Numbered from the stretch's first letter, positions 8,558 to 17,691 are shown. The stretch is DNA of 64,000 nucleotides from Flectobacillus roseus (GCF_030056665.1 NZ_JASHIG010000025.1), one strand, 5' to 3'. Program-made: numbers and translations. Notes: generated by a model from the sequence alone, not told the origin.

Positions 8558-9802
8558 CTACGATTTACCAAATTTCTCAACAGATTTTGCAAACTCTGGA
8601 TATATTTTAGCGGCATCTTCTACAGTTAAACCATCTACGGCTGCTTTCCAAGCTTGTTGTAGAGCAGTTACGCCAGCACTTGCGCCCATTGGATGCGCCA
8701 TAATACCGCCACCTGCCATATACAGCAAATCTAAAGTTTGGGTACGACGATACGTTTCGGGCGCTTGTCCACCCCATTGTCCTGATGACACTACGGGCAA
8801 AACTTTATAACCTCCCAACATCGGTTTTAAACATTGCTCGATAGAAGTGACCACCGAATCATCTGATTCCCAAAATTTATTTTGAATACCATTTACGTGC
8901 AATTGGTCAACCCCAGCCAAACGCCATAGTTTTTGATAGGCTGTAAATTCGATGCCTAACAAAGGATGACGTGTCATCATTCCCCAACCATTGCGGTGTG
9001 CATGGATAGCTAAAGCACGTTGGTCACAGATTTTTTTAGTACCAGAAATACCCACACTATTGATACTCACCATAGCACAAGTACCACCTGATGCCACGAT
9101 TTTTTCATATCTCCGAAGCATATCATCTATTTCTCCACTGATATTAAAAGCATACATGACTTTCTTGCCTGTTTTATCAGCATGGCGATTAATCACATCC
9201 ATAATCGCATCGACTCTTTTTTCGAATGGAGAATTGGCTGTTGAGCCCATCAATTCATCATCTTTTACAAAATCAATCCCTGCTTCTGCCAGTACCTTTA
9301 CGGTAGCAGCAGTATCCTCTGGACTTAATCCTACGCTTGGTTTGATAATCGTACCAATCAAAGGACGGTCATAGACTTGGGTTAATTTACGACATCCTTC
9401 TATGCCAAAAGCTGGTCCTTCGAAATGATTTGCAAAAGAGTCTGGCAATTCGAGAGAAATCAATTTCAAACCCGTAAACTGTCGAATTTCGTACAAGTTG
9501 CCTTGCAAAGTCGAAATCATAACAGGCAAATTATAGCCAAAATTTTCGATTGACCACGATACCTCAACCATCGCACGGTGGTATTGTCCTGTTGGACTTT
9601 GGGCACCTGGGATAGCTGGCGTTGTTACTGTTTCGAGAAAAGTAACCTTTTCTACTCTCGCTGCAAAACGGGCTTTCAACTCCTCCGTTTCGCCTGGAAC
9701 AGCCACAAATGTTCCAGAAGATTGTTCCCCAGCTAATACCATCGCAGCTTTTTCAGGAGCAAATGGCGTTTCGATATAATATGTTGCAAAAATTCTTTCC
9801 AT
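8558..9802 (-). CDS. RubisCO-like protein (form IV-type), probable sugar-acid enolase/decarboxylase
   Basis: The 414-aa protein aligns along the whole large-subunit fold: N-terminal domain, then a TIM barrel from about residue 150. Counterparts of RubisCO active-site residues can be read by motif: K154 in 'GTIIKPSVGLS' (spinach K175), K180-D181-D182-E183 in 'FVKDDE' (K201, D203, E204: carbamylated Lys and Mg ligands), H302 in 'LHVNG' (H327), K309 in 'IQNKF' (K334), the 'SSG' at 339-341 (S379) and 'GGG' at 364-366. K177 of RubisCO is Ser156, and the 'HSGTVVGKLEG' loop 6 sequence is not conserved, so carboxylase activity is not expected. Known RLPs act as enolases, isomerases or, for OiaX in apiose catabolism, as a decarboxylase of a branched keto-acid phosphate. 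It sits 101 bp after GH127 in a sugar-degrading cluster; an OiaX-like role is inferred. Confidence 0.9.
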   Translation of the reverse strand: MERIFATYYIETPFAPEKAAMVLAGEQSSGTFVAVPGETEELKARFAARVEKVTFLETVTTPAIPGAQSPTGQYHRAMVEVSWSIENFGYNLPVMISTLQGNLYEIRQFTGLKLISLELPDSFANHFEGPAFGIEGCRKLTQVYDRPLIGTIIKPSVGLSPEDTAATVKVLAEAGIDFVKDDELMGSTANSPFEKRVDAIMDVINRHADKTGKKVMYAFNISGEIDDMLRRYEKIVASGGTCAMVSINSVGISGTKKICDQRALAIHAHRNGWGMMTRHPLLGIEFTAYQKLWRLAGVDQLHVNGIQNKFWESDDSVVTSIEQCLKPMLGGYKVLPVVSSGQWGGQAPETYRRTQTLDLLYMAGGGIMAHPMGASAGVTALQQAWKAAVDGLTVEDAAKIYPEFAKSVEKFGKS

Positions 9803-9903
9803 GTGTAATACTTCGTAATGCTGTATGCTTTAGGCAATAAGCGCTAAGCAAAATATTTTGTTTTTCTAGCCTACAGACTAAGGCTGACAGCTTAAAGCTA
9901 TTT

Positions 9904-11934
9904 CTATCTACTCACTGGCAACCACACACTCATTTCGGTGTCGCCGCGATTAGCCCAAGCGAAATAAGGAATCAAAGAAACTTTCGTTGTTTGAGTGTTG
10001 GTTGAAACAGGACGATACAGCGAATTTTTCCATTGATTATCCATAACCAATTTCACGGAGCCTTCTAATGCTGTAACTTCGGTATTTACAATTTTCTGTT
10101 TCTTAGGAATCCACTGAGTTGTGGTCGGAATTAAGATAGAAGACAGTTTTTGGCTTGAAGACAAATCTGCTGATTCTAAACAATATACAATTGGACCACG
10201 CTTCACAGCTACCTGATTTCTGGTCTCTTCAACAAGTGGATTGGACTCTAACAACTGAGTAGGCATAGCCAAACGCAATGTTAGCTTGTCGCCTTTTTTC
10301 CAATTTTGTTTGATTCCTACATATTCACCAATCGCAACAGTCTGGTTCAATTTTTTACCATTCACAAAAATCTCAGCTCCTGTTGTCCAGCTTGGAATAC
10401 GCAAATAAATCGTATAATTCTGACTTGGAATTTCTTTCAAATCCAAAGTAATATTGCCTTCCCAAGGATAATTGGTTTGTTGTTCAACCCACAACTTTTG
10501 TCCATTTTCCAATGTTGTTTGAAGCGTACTACCACCGTATAGGTTGGTATACAGACCATCTTTTGCCAAACTATAGACATAATTGTTGACCTCAGCGACC
10601 GTACGGACTACATTGGGCGGGCAACAATTTGATTTACTAATATATGGAGAACGACCGCCATGCCAGCGCATCAAATATGGATAGTCTTTTGAAGCACTCA
10701 AGGGATTGGTATAGAAGAACTTATTACCTTCCAAATTGACTCCTGAAAGGATACTATTATACAAAGCCAATTCCATAATATCGGCATATTTGGCCTCACC
10801 AGTCAATTGAAGCATACGCCAATTCCACAATAAATTACCGATATTGGCACAAGTCTCATTATGAGCCGAATGGTTGGGTAACTGATAGGAGCGTCCGTAC
10901 GCCTGATGAATTTTTTGTACGGTATCAGGTTTATAGGCCGTTCCATCTGGAGAAACCCCATCATACAAAGCGCCACAAGCACCAGTCACATACATTTTAT
11001 GGTTAATTACATCATCCCAAAGGGCATTGAGAGGCGCTAGCAAAGTAGCATCCCCCGTTTCGGCATACACATCTGCCACCCCTGCAAACAAATAGTTAGC
11101 ACGCACCGCATGACCAATTACCTTCGTCATTTTGCGAAACGGAACACGGTCAGAATTATCATCAGTACCTTCTGATTCACCGCGAATCGTAATCAGTTTT
11201 TCTGCCAAAGCCAAGTAACGAGGCTCCTTGGTAGTTCGGTACATTTCGATAATACCCATGTAGTGAGATGGGCAAATTGCATTGCGAGCTTGTTCAGGGG
11301 AAGCAGTATTATAAAAACCAATCAAAAAATCTGTCGCTTTTTTGGCAATATTCAATAAGCTTGTTTTTCCAGTGACACGATAATGAATACAAGCCGCCGT
11401 CATCAAGTGTCCAAAATTATAAGCCTCAAAACTTAGCTTATCATCAAACATTTGTGTTTTCCCACTCGCTTTTTGTTCGATAATAGATTTGGTATAAATA
11501 TAGCCATCAGGCTTTTGCGCTTTACCGATTACCTCAATCGCATGGTCGAGCCAGCCCTCCAACTGTGGGTCTTTAGTGGAAGCATACATCGCCGACACAG
11601 CTTCCAAAGTTTTATAAAAATCTCCATCATGAAATGAAGGTCCTCTGAAACGTCCTTTGGCCAGACCTGCCGCTACCTCAAAATTGTGAAAGGCATGACA
11701 ACTTATGGTATCGTTATAGCGATTCCAGAGGGTGGGAACCATGGTCTTTTTACAAACCTCAAATCTATCTGCCCAAAAACCCTTGGTCCAAGACACTGCT
11801 CCAATGTCAACGCTTTGGAGTTTAGCATATTTACTGCTTTGGGTATTTGTCAGCCCTTTAGTCTGTGAAAAAAGCGATTGAGTAAACAAACTCAAACACC
11901 CAACCAACAAGCCTTTTTGTAGGATATTCAACAT
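9904..11934 (-). CDS. GH127 family beta-L-arabinofuranosidase
   Basis: A 676-aa secreted protein (signal peptide to about residue 24, 'FTQSLFSQ') made of an (alpha/alpha)6 barrel and C-terminal beta-sandwiches, the length expected for GH127/DUF1680. The Zn-thiolate catalytic centre known from HypBA1 is intact by motif: E360 and C362 in 'AHNETCANIGN' and C437-C438 in 'SNCCPPNVVR', where the first Cys of the pair corresponds to the nucleophile. The family removes terminal beta-L-arabinofuranose or related sugars. It is the first gene of the minus-strand RLP cluster and diverges from the 12215 gene across 280 bp. A 19-bp stretch at 10041-10059 inside the coding region exactly matches an origin iteron. 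Confidence 0.93.
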   Translation of the reverse strand: MLNILQKGLLVGCLSLFTQSLFSQTKGLTNTQSSKYAKLQSVDIGAVSWTKGFWADRFEVCKKTMVPTLWNRYNDTISCHAFHNFEVAAGLAKGRFRGPSFHDGDFYKTLEAVSAMYASTKDPQLEGWLDHAIEVIGKAQKPDGYIYTKSIIEQKASGKTQMFDDKLSFEAYNFGHLMTAACIHYRVTGKTSLLNIAKKATDFLIGFYNTASPEQARNAICPSHYMGIIEMYRTTKEPRYLALAEKLITIRGESEGTDDNSDRVPFRKMTKVIGHAVRANYLFAGVADVYAETGDATLLAPLNALWDDVINHKMYVTGACGALYDGVSPDGTAYKPDTVQKIHQAYGRSYQLPNHSAHNETCANIGNLLWNWRMLQLTGEAKYADIMELALYNSILSGVNLEGNKFFYTNPLSASKDYPYLMRWHGGRSPYISKSNCCPPNVVRTVAEVNNYVYSLAKDGLYTNLYGGSTLQTTLENGQKLWVEQQTNYPWEGNITLDLKEIPSQNYTIYLRIPSWTTGAEIFVNGKKLNQTVAIGEYVGIKQNWKKGDKLTLRLAMPTQLLESNPLVEETRNQVAVKRGPIVYCLESADLSSSQKLSSILIPTTTQWIPKKQKIVNTEVTALEGSVKLVMDNQWKNSLYRPVSTNTQTTKVSLIPYFAWANRGDTEMSVWLPVSR
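10041..10059 (+). repeat. Exact iteron copy inside the GH127 coding sequence
   Basis: CCATAACCAATTTCACGGA is identical over 19 bp to the origin iteron at 33204-33222, and its 17-bp core also matches the iteron at 33293-33309. It encodes an ordinary 'SVKLVM' segment on the minus strand. Confidence 0.7.
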
Positions 11935-12214
11935 AGTTTAGAAGATGTATATTTTCGGAATATATAAAATCTTATCATCGGTCAACAAAGGTACTAGGCT
12001 CTCAAAGTGTTTTTTTGTACCATTTTCTCCAAGTTTTATACCATATTACCTTTCATTTAGTCAACATTTTCTTGAAAGGAGCCAATATTGTATCTTGGCA
12101 TAAGCTTCCGAAAAAATGCCTTCAAAATAGGCTAATTTTTAGAATGCTATGATAATATCGTACTGATTTTCGAAAAGGTTTTTCCTCTATAACAATCTGA
12201 TAAAATTAAGGAAA
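11935..12214. promoter_or_regulatory. Divergent promoter region between the two carbohydrate arms
   Basis: This 280-bp AT-rich gap separates the minus-strand GH127-RLP cluster from the plus-strand DUF5703 gene, so promoters for both arms should lie here. A TACCTTTG string on the minus strand (about 11987-11994) matches the -7 part of Bacteroidota promoters. I found no correctly spaced -33 TTG, so the position is only suggestive. Confidence 0.4.
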
Positions 12215-14542
12215 ATGAAAAAATTGCTATTCATTATAGGCTTGTGGCATTTATGTTTCACCGATATATTGGCACAAAATACCCCAGCATCAATCGACCA
12301 ATACAATGTAATTTGGAATAGTCCAAGTCAAAATGCAGGTGAATCTATGCCTTGTGGTGGTGGAGATATTGGCTTGAATGTATGGGTCGAAAAAGGCGAT
12401 ATCTATTTTTACATAGCTCGAAGCGGAACTTTTGATCATAACAATGCAGTCCTGAAACTCGGGAGAATGCGTTTAACGGTATCTCCAAATGTATTTGAAA
12501 ACCCTAGCACTTTTACGCAAGTCCTCAGATTATCTTCGGGAGATGTTGTAATAGAAGGTAGCGACGGCAAAATCAAAACACAGGTTAAAATCTGGGTTGA
12601 CATTTTTCGTCCTAATATTTACGTAGAAGTTAATAGCAATCAGGCGATTACAGCAAAAGCACAATATGAAAGCTGGCGATATCAAGACCGTTTGATGAGT
12701 AAAGGCAAAGAAAATAATGCCAATTCCTACAAATGGGCGCCACCTCATCAGGTCGTTACGCGTAAGGATAGTATTCGCTTTGCACCAAAAGGAATATTAT
12801 TTTATCATAATAATGATGACGAAATCTCAGCTTTTGATGTTGTAGTCAAACAACAGGGTTTAGATAGTCTGAAAAAACACTTTTATAATCCTCTCAAAAA
12901 TTTAGTTTTTGGTGGCTTCATATCAGGTAATAACTGGCAGCAAGACGCAACAACGCAAGGTAAATATCGTGATACAGATTTTAAAGCTTGGAAAATCAAA
13001 ACCATAAAATCATCTCGCCAACAACAATTGATGATTAGTTTGCACACCGCAACCACCACCAGTATCTCCGATTGGGAAAAGAGCTTATTAAAAACTCAAG
13101 CTGAGGGGCAAAAGGATATGCTAATGGCTCAAAAGGCTACACATAATTGGTGGAAAGAGTTTTGGCAAAAAAGCTTTATTCATATTACTCCCAATCAAAA
13201 AAATAGCAAAAGCTGGGAAATAGCACGCAACTATCAAGTTTTTAGATATCAATTAGCTTGTAATAACTTTGGACATTATCCTACAAAGTTTAATGGTGGT
13301 TTGTTTACGGTTGACCCTTACTTTACGGATACAACTATGAAATTTACACCCGATTTTAGAAACTGGGGTGGTGGAACACATACTGCTCAAAATCAACGTT
13401 TGGTCTATTGGGGTTTGTTAAAAACAGGTGATTTTGAAGCGATGAAACCTCAATTTGATTTTTACAAAAGAATACTCAATAACGCCGAACTACGCACCAA
13501 ATACTACTGGGGACATCAAGGAGCTAGTTTTACAGAACAAATAGAAAATTTTGGTTTGCCCAATCCCGCAGAATATGGCTGGAAACGCCCCGCTGGCTAT
13601 GACAAAGGAATGGAATACAATGCTTGGCTCGAGTACGAATGGGATACGGCATTGGAATTTTGTTCCATGATTTTAGAAACTGAAAGATTTACAGGAAAAA
13701 GTATAACCGAATATATTCCTTTGATAGAAAGTTGTCTAAGATTCTTTGACGAGCATTATCAATATTTAGCCAAAAAAAGAGGTAGTAAAGCTTTGGACGG
13801 CAACAAACAATTAGTGATTTACCCTGGGTCGGGCGCTGAAACTTACAAAATGGCATACAATCCAAGTTCGACGGTTGCAGGATTAAAAACGGTGTTGGAG
13901 CAACTTCTCTCCTCCCCTTCTCTAGCCTCCGAAAACAAAAAAACTTGGGAAGAAATGCTTTCGAGAATTCCTCCTATGAGTTTCAGACAATTTGAAAATC
14001 ATGTAACCATCGCGCCTGCCAAAACTTGGGAGCGTATCAATAATGTGGAAAGTCCACAACTTTACCCTATTTTTCCTTGGAATCGCTACGGGATTGGAAA
14101 GTCAGGTTTGGACACTGCACGCAATACCTATTTATATGATACCGATGTACTGAAATTTAGAAGCCATATTGGTTGGAAACAAGATGTAATTTTTGCGGCT
14201 CGACTTGGACTGCGAGAAGAAGCGCAAAACTTGCTAGCGCTAAAACTTCAAAATGCTCCTCGCCGATTCCCTACTTTTTGGGGGCCGGGCTACGACTGGA
14301 CACCCGATCATAACTGGGGTGGGTCGGGTATGATTGGTTTACAAGAAATGCTATTACAAACCACAGATCAAAAAATATATCTGCTCCCTGCATGGCCCAA
14401 AGAATGGGATGTGCATTTCAAACTTCAAGCACCTTACCAAACAAGCGTAGAAGTAGAATGGAAAAATGGTAAGCTCGAAAAACTCATCGTCATACCCGAA
14501 TCTCGACGAGCAGATATTATAGAAGCTTGGGAGTTAAAATAG
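12215..14542 (+). CDS. DUF5703 / GH95-like (alpha/alpha)6 glycosidase, secreted
   Basis: A 775-aa protein with a signal peptide ending near 'TDILAQ' (residue 21). The N-terminal part ('YNVIWNSPSQNAGESMPCGGGDIGLNVW') is the DUF5703 beta-sandwich opening seen in clan GH-L-like enzymes. The middle and C-terminal part is helical and contains strings typical of (alpha/alpha)6 barrels related to GH95 and GH65: 'EFWQKSFI', 'LFTVDPYF', 'NWGGGTHTAQNQRLVYWGLLKTGDF', 'DWTPDHNWGGSGMIGLQEML' and 'IYLLPAWPKEWDV'. GH95 members are alpha-L-fucosidases or alpha-L-galactosidases, both sugars of pectic side chains. It opens the plus-strand arm. The exact substrate cannot be deduced; general acid and base assignments are not certain from reading alone. 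Confidence 0.83.
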   Translation: MKKLLFIIGLWHLCFTDILAQNTPASIDQYNVIWNSPSQNAGESMPCGGGDIGLNVWVEKGDIYFYIARSGTFDHNNAVLKLGRMRLTVSPNVFENPSTFTQVLRLSSGDVVIEGSDGKIKTQVKIWVDIFRPNIYVEVNSNQAITAKAQYESWRYQDRLMSKGKENNANSYKWAPPHQVVTRKDSIRFAPKGILFYHNNDDEISAFDVVVKQQGLDSLKKHFYNPLKNLVFGGFISGNNWQQDATTQGKYRDTDFKAWKIKTIKSSRQQQLMISLHTATTTSISDWEKSLLKTQAEGQKDMLMAQKATHNWWKEFWQKSFIHITPNQKNSKSWEIARNYQVFRYQLACNNFGHYPTKFNGGLFTVDPYFTDTTMKFTPDFRNWGGGTHTAQNQRLVYWGLLKTGDFEAMKPQFDFYKRILNNAELRTKYYWGHQGASFTEQIENFGLPNPAEYGWKRPAGYDKGMEYNAWLEYEWDTALEFCSMILETERFTGKSITEYIPLIESCLRFFDEHYQYLAKKRGSKALDGNKQLVIYPGSGAETYKMAYNPSSTVAGLKTVLEQLLSSPSLASENKKTWEEMLSRIPPMSFRQFENHVTIAPAKTWERINNVESPQLYPIFPWNRYGIGKSGLDTARNTYLYDTDVLKFRSHIGWKQDVIFAARLGLREEAQNLLALKLQNAPRRFPTFWGPGYDWTPDHNWGGSGMIGLQEMLLQTTDQKIYLLPAWPKEWDVHFKLQAPYQTSVEVEWKNGKLEKLIVIPESRRADIIEAWELK

Positions 14543-14598
14543 TAGCTTGATATTTAGTGAATTGCGATTGAGTGAATGAATTTTATCTTTATCTATTT

Positions 14599-14627
14599 AC
14601 TAGTTCAAGACTTTGTCTTGGACTTAT
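14599..14627. repeat. Dispersed hairpin repeat, copy 1
   Basis: ACTAGTTCAAGACTTTGTCT and the following bases form a CAAGAC/GTCTTG hairpin. Near-identical 29-bp copies occur at 17692-17720 and 55755-55783, all outside genes. Confidence 0.7.
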
Positions 14628-14677
14628 TTTTTATACAGTTTACAAACTGTAGCAAATACTAGTTCGAGACATGGCTT

Positions 14678-14699
14678 GAGACGCAAGGCATTGCGTCTC
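14678..14699. repeat. GAGACGCAA hairpin
   Basis: GAGACGCAA-GGCA-TTGCGTCTC is a perfect 9-bp stem with a 4-nt loop. It resembles the palindrome at 8538-8557 (both end GTCTCTAC-like). Confidence 0.65.
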
Positions 14700-14805
14700 T
14701 ACTAGTGAAACATAATCACTCATCCACTCAATCACAAATCACTAAATTTAAAATAACTCCCATTTTATTATAAAGTTGGTGGGCAAAATAGAATTTAATT
14801 TTTGT

Positions 14806-14957
14806 GCCCAAGGCATTCAGGTATCAGCTTTCGGCGGTGGGCTTTGTAAAAAAGCATGGCTGTGGTTAATAAAAACATTTTAACACTCTGTGCCTTGTGC
14901 CTGTTGCCTTGTCCCTAAACACATAACTTAAATCTTATTCTGCACTATTACTAAATA
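14806..14957 (+). repeat. Dispersed ~130-bp intergenic repeat, copy 1
   Basis: This stretch aligns over most of its length with 26656-26780 and with the reverse strand of 43441-43566, including the exact string TGCCTTGTGCCTGTTGCCT shared with the 26.7-kb copy and the TATCGGCTTTCGGCG-like core. It has no open frame. The remaining part of the gap (14958-15296) holds inverted AAATTGTTCAT motifs and presumably the promoter of the 15297 gene. Confidence 0.75.
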
Positions 14958-15038
14958 TAGTTTTAAGAAATCCTTAAGTTCATACCAATTGAGTAACTCA
15001 AAATCATCTAATACAAAATACTCATATGTCTCATCAAA

Positions 15039-15111
15039 ATGAACAATTTTATAACACTATAGAACAGTTTTGCCTAAAAATGACTCAAAATAGCCCTTCT
15101 AAATTGTTCAT
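15039..15111. promoter_or_regulatory. Inverted AAATTGTTCAT pair, possible HTCS operator
   Basis: ATGAACAATTT (15039-15049) and AAATTGTTCAT (15101-15111) form an inverted pair upstream of the GH5-like gene. The same 11-mer occurs at 22464-22474, upstream of the HTCS gene. A regulator site is inferred. Confidence 0.4.
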
Positions 15112-15296
15112 CCAATTGATGTTTTGAATAAAAAGCGCAAATATGATACGTTTTGATTAATATTTGAATAGAAACATCAAAGAGAATCTACTTACTTTGT
15201 TTCAATAATATATCAAATTAGTTCAATAAAATTGCTTTAAAGGCTGTTTGGCATATTATCCCCGAATTAATTAACTTAAACGTATTAAAAGAAAAC

Positions 15297-16433
15297 ATGA
15301 TAAAGTTCAAAAGAGGTTGGTACAAAGGCATATCCTTGGCAGCTTTAATGATGTGCACTATATCTAATAGCTCAACGGCTCAGGTGCGTAAGATATGGAC
15401 AAAAGAGCAGGCAAATGAGTGGTATAAAAAACAAGGTTGGCTCGTCGGTGCAAACTACCTTCCAAAATCGGCCATCAACCAACTTGAAATGTGGCAAGCA
15501 GATACTTTTGATACAGAAAATATTGATAAAGAATTAGGATATGCCCAATCACTTGGAATGAATACCATGCGTGTGTTTTTGCATGATTTGGCTTATGAAA
15601 CAGATTCACTAGGTTTTTACAAACGCATTGATACATTTTTGACTATTGCTCAAAAACATAAAATTCGTCCTTTGATTGTAATTTTTGATTCATGCTGGGA
15701 TCCATTTCCACAAGTAGGCAAACAACATGAGCCAAAACCGTATGTACACAACTCTGGTTGGGTACAAAGTCCAGGACAAAAAGCTTTGCAGGACGAAAGT
15801 CAATATATACGTTTAGAGAAATACGTTAGAGCTGTCGTGAGTCATTATGCAAAGGATAAAAGAATTTTGGGTTGGGATGTTTGGAATGAACCAGATAATA
15901 TGACTGGCCCTTCGTATGAAAGATTAGAAATCAAAAATAAGGTAGATATTATCACTAAACTACTTCCAAAAGTTTTCGCTTGGGCGCGTGCTGCCAAACC
16001 TACTCAACCACTTACTTCTGGTGTTTGGGCTGGAGATTGGTCACAAGATGCTAAATTGAAACCAATCGAAAAAGTACAATTGGAAGAATCAGATGTGATT
16101 TCGTTTCATAATTATGACAATCCCACGATTTTTGAAAATAGAATAAAAGAATTGAGCCGTTATGGAAAACCAATGTTGTGTACCGAATACATGGCTCGCC
16201 CAAATGGTAGCACCTTCCAAGGTTCATTGCCGATAGCAAAAAAATACAAAGTTGCCATGTTCAACTGGGGCTTTGTTTCAGGAAAATCTCAAACGATTTA
16301 TCCTTGGGATAGCTGGACTAAGCAATACAATTCAGAGCCTCCTGTATGGTTTCATGATATTTTCAGAGAAGATGGTTCTCCATACAAGCAAGAGGAAGTT
16401 GACTTTATTAAATCTATGACACTGAAAAAATAA
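15297..16433 (+). CDS. GH5-like (clan A TIM-barrel) glycoside hydrolase, secreted
   Basis: A 378-aa protein with a signal peptide to about residue 29 ('NSSTAQ'). The body is a TIM barrel with clan-A catalytic signatures: E198 in 'WDVWNEPDN' at the end of strand 4 (acid/base) and E297 in 'MLCTEYMARP' at strand 7 (nucleophile). Other family-like elements are 'LGMNTMRVFLHDLAY', 'FDSCWDPFP' and 'VISFHNYDNP'. Database relatives are often named 1,4-beta-xylanase, but that name is not evidence for activity. It starts a probable transcription unit with the GH43 gene 57 bp downstream, suggesting joint backbone and side-chain attack. Linkage is unknown. Confidence 0.87.
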   Translation: MIKFKRGWYKGISLAALMMCTISNSSTAQVRKIWTKEQANEWYKKQGWLVGANYLPKSAINQLEMWQADTFDTENIDKELGYAQSLGMNTMRVFLHDLAYETDSLGFYKRIDTFLTIAQKHKIRPLIVIFDSCWDPFPQVGKQHEPKPYVHNSGWVQSPGQKALQDESQYIRLEKYVRAVVSHYAKDKRILGWDVWNEPDNMTGPSYERLEIKNKVDIITKLLPKVFAWARAAKPTQPLTSGVWAGDWSQDAKLKPIEKVQLEESDVISFHNYDNPTIFENRIKELSRYGKPMLCTEYMARPNGSTFQGSLPIAKKYKVAMFNWGFVSGKSQTIYPWDSWTKQYNSEPPVWFHDIFREDGSPYKQEEVDFIKSMTLKK

Positions 16434-16490
16434 GACTTTTAGTCTCAAGTGTCTTTTAAAAAACTGATAATCAAACACTAAAACATAAAA

Positions 16491-17537
16491 GTGAGAAAAC
16501 TATTAACTATAATCCTTGCTTTGGGACTTTGTTCTTGTGGGCAAATGGATGTTTCGGCACAAAGCCAAGGAACATTCGCTAATCCCTTATTGCCCTCTGG
16601 AGCAGATCCTTACAGTTTTTATAAAGATGGGTATTACTATTACACCCATACGACGGGCAACCGTTTGGTTTTATGGAAAACAAAAAACATAGCAGAATTA
16701 GCAACCGCACCCAAGAAAACCATCTGGACACCGCCAGTCGGGACGATGTACTCTAAAGAAATTTGGGCGCCAGAAATTCATTTCATTCAAGGAAAATGGT
16801 ATATGTATTTTGCTGCCGATGATGGTAAAAACGATAACCATAGAATGTATGTGCTAGAAAATGCCTCAGCTGACCCGATGGAGGGAGAATGGATATTTAA
16901 AGGAAAAGTGGCAGATAAAAATGACAAATGGGCTATTGATGGCGATGTTTTTACCCATAATAATCAGCTTTATATGATTTGGTCGGGTTGGGAAGGTGAC
17001 GTAAATGTACAACAGAACATTTATATCGCAAAGATGAAAAATCCGTGGACGATTAATGGTGAAAGGGTAAAAATTTCTGGTTCAGACTATGATTGGGAAA
17101 AACACGGAGACCTCAACGACCCTAATAATCCCCCTCACGTAAATGTAAATGAAGGGCCTCAGTATTTGGCTCACGACAAAAAAGTATTTATTATCTACTC
17201 AGCAAGTGGCTGTTGGACAGATTTTTACGCTTTAGGAATGCTTACAGCAGACGCTAAAGCAGATTTACTCAATCCAAAATCATGGACAAAGTCGGCACAA
17301 CCTGTATTCAAACAATCAGCAGAAAACAAGGTATATGCCCCAGGACATAATTCATTTTTCAAGTCAGCTAATGGCAAAGAAGACTGGATACTCTATCACG
17401 CAAACCCTGAACCCAATCAAGGTTGTGGAAACCATCGCTCTCCAAGAGCTCAGAAGTTTACTTGGAATGCCGATGGAACTCCCAACTTTGGAAAACCAGT
17501 AAGTACACAGGAACAAATAGCCTTACCTGCAAAATAA
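16491..17537 (+). CDS. GH43 family glycosidase, lipoprotein
   Basis: The gene uses a GTG start at 16491, which places a lipoprotein signal (MRKLLTIILALGLCSC, Cys16) at the N-terminus. The 348-aa product is a GH43 five-bladed propeller with the complete triad: D39 in 'GADPYSF' (general base), D150 in 'WAIDGDVF' (pKa-modulating) and E221 in 'NEGPQYL' (general acid), plus 'EIWAPEIHF' at 90-98 and the Asn/His-rich 'PGHNSFF' and 'GCGNHRSPRAQKF' strands typical of arabinofuranosidases. It probably shares a transcript with the GH5-like gene upstream. Alpha-L-arabinofuranosidase or a related exo-activity is the likely function. Confidence 0.92.
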   Translation: MRKLLTIILALGLCSCGQMDVSAQSQGTFANPLLPSGADPYSFYKDGYYYYTHTTGNRLVLWKTKNIAELATAPKKTIWTPPVGTMYSKEIWAPEIHFIQGKWYMYFAADDGKNDNHRMYVLENASADPMEGEWIFKGKVADKNDKWAIDGDVFTHNNQLYMIWSGWEGDVNVQQNIYIAKMKNPWTINGERVKISGSDYDWEKHGDLNDPNNPPHVNVNEGPQYLAHDKKVFIIYSASGCWTDFYALGMLTADAKADLLNPKSWTKSAQPVFKQSAENKVYAPGHNSFFKSANGKEDWILYHANPEPNQGCGNHRSPRAQKFTWNADGTPNFGKPVSTQEQIALPAK

Positions 17538-17691
17538 GATATTTGTCCATTTTAAGGATTTGAAAATGTAGGTTAATACGCTATCAAATCGAAAAGAATT
17601 CCAATTTTCTATGAGAACGCCTCGGGGGTGTAATGCCCTCGGGGTTATTTTAAAGTTATCTACACATTTTTTTTTTAAGGTTACCGTCTTT

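Larger units (their letters stand above)
14553..14747. mobile_element. MITE-like element with imperfect terminal inverted repeats
   Basis: The left end (14553-14579) and the reverse complement of the right end (14721-14747) agree at 24 of 27 positions, both beginning TTTAGTGA and containing GATTGAGTG. Two hairpin repeats lie inside (14599-14627 and 14678-14699). A second element with the same end type is at 48623-48727. There is no coding capacity. Confidence 0.55.

Noticed and set aside
8991..9374. 127-codon frame antisense to the RLP gene
   Set aside because: It is explained by codon bias of the RLP gene on the opposite strand.
8558..9802. True RubisCO large subunit
   Set aside because: K177 is replaced, loop 6 is not conserved, there is no small subunit or phosphoribulokinase, and the context is glycan breakdown.
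17630..17646. GC-rich CCTCGGGG pair as a terminator hairpin after the GH43 gene
   Set aside because: The two copies are direct, not inverted, so they cannot form the stem.
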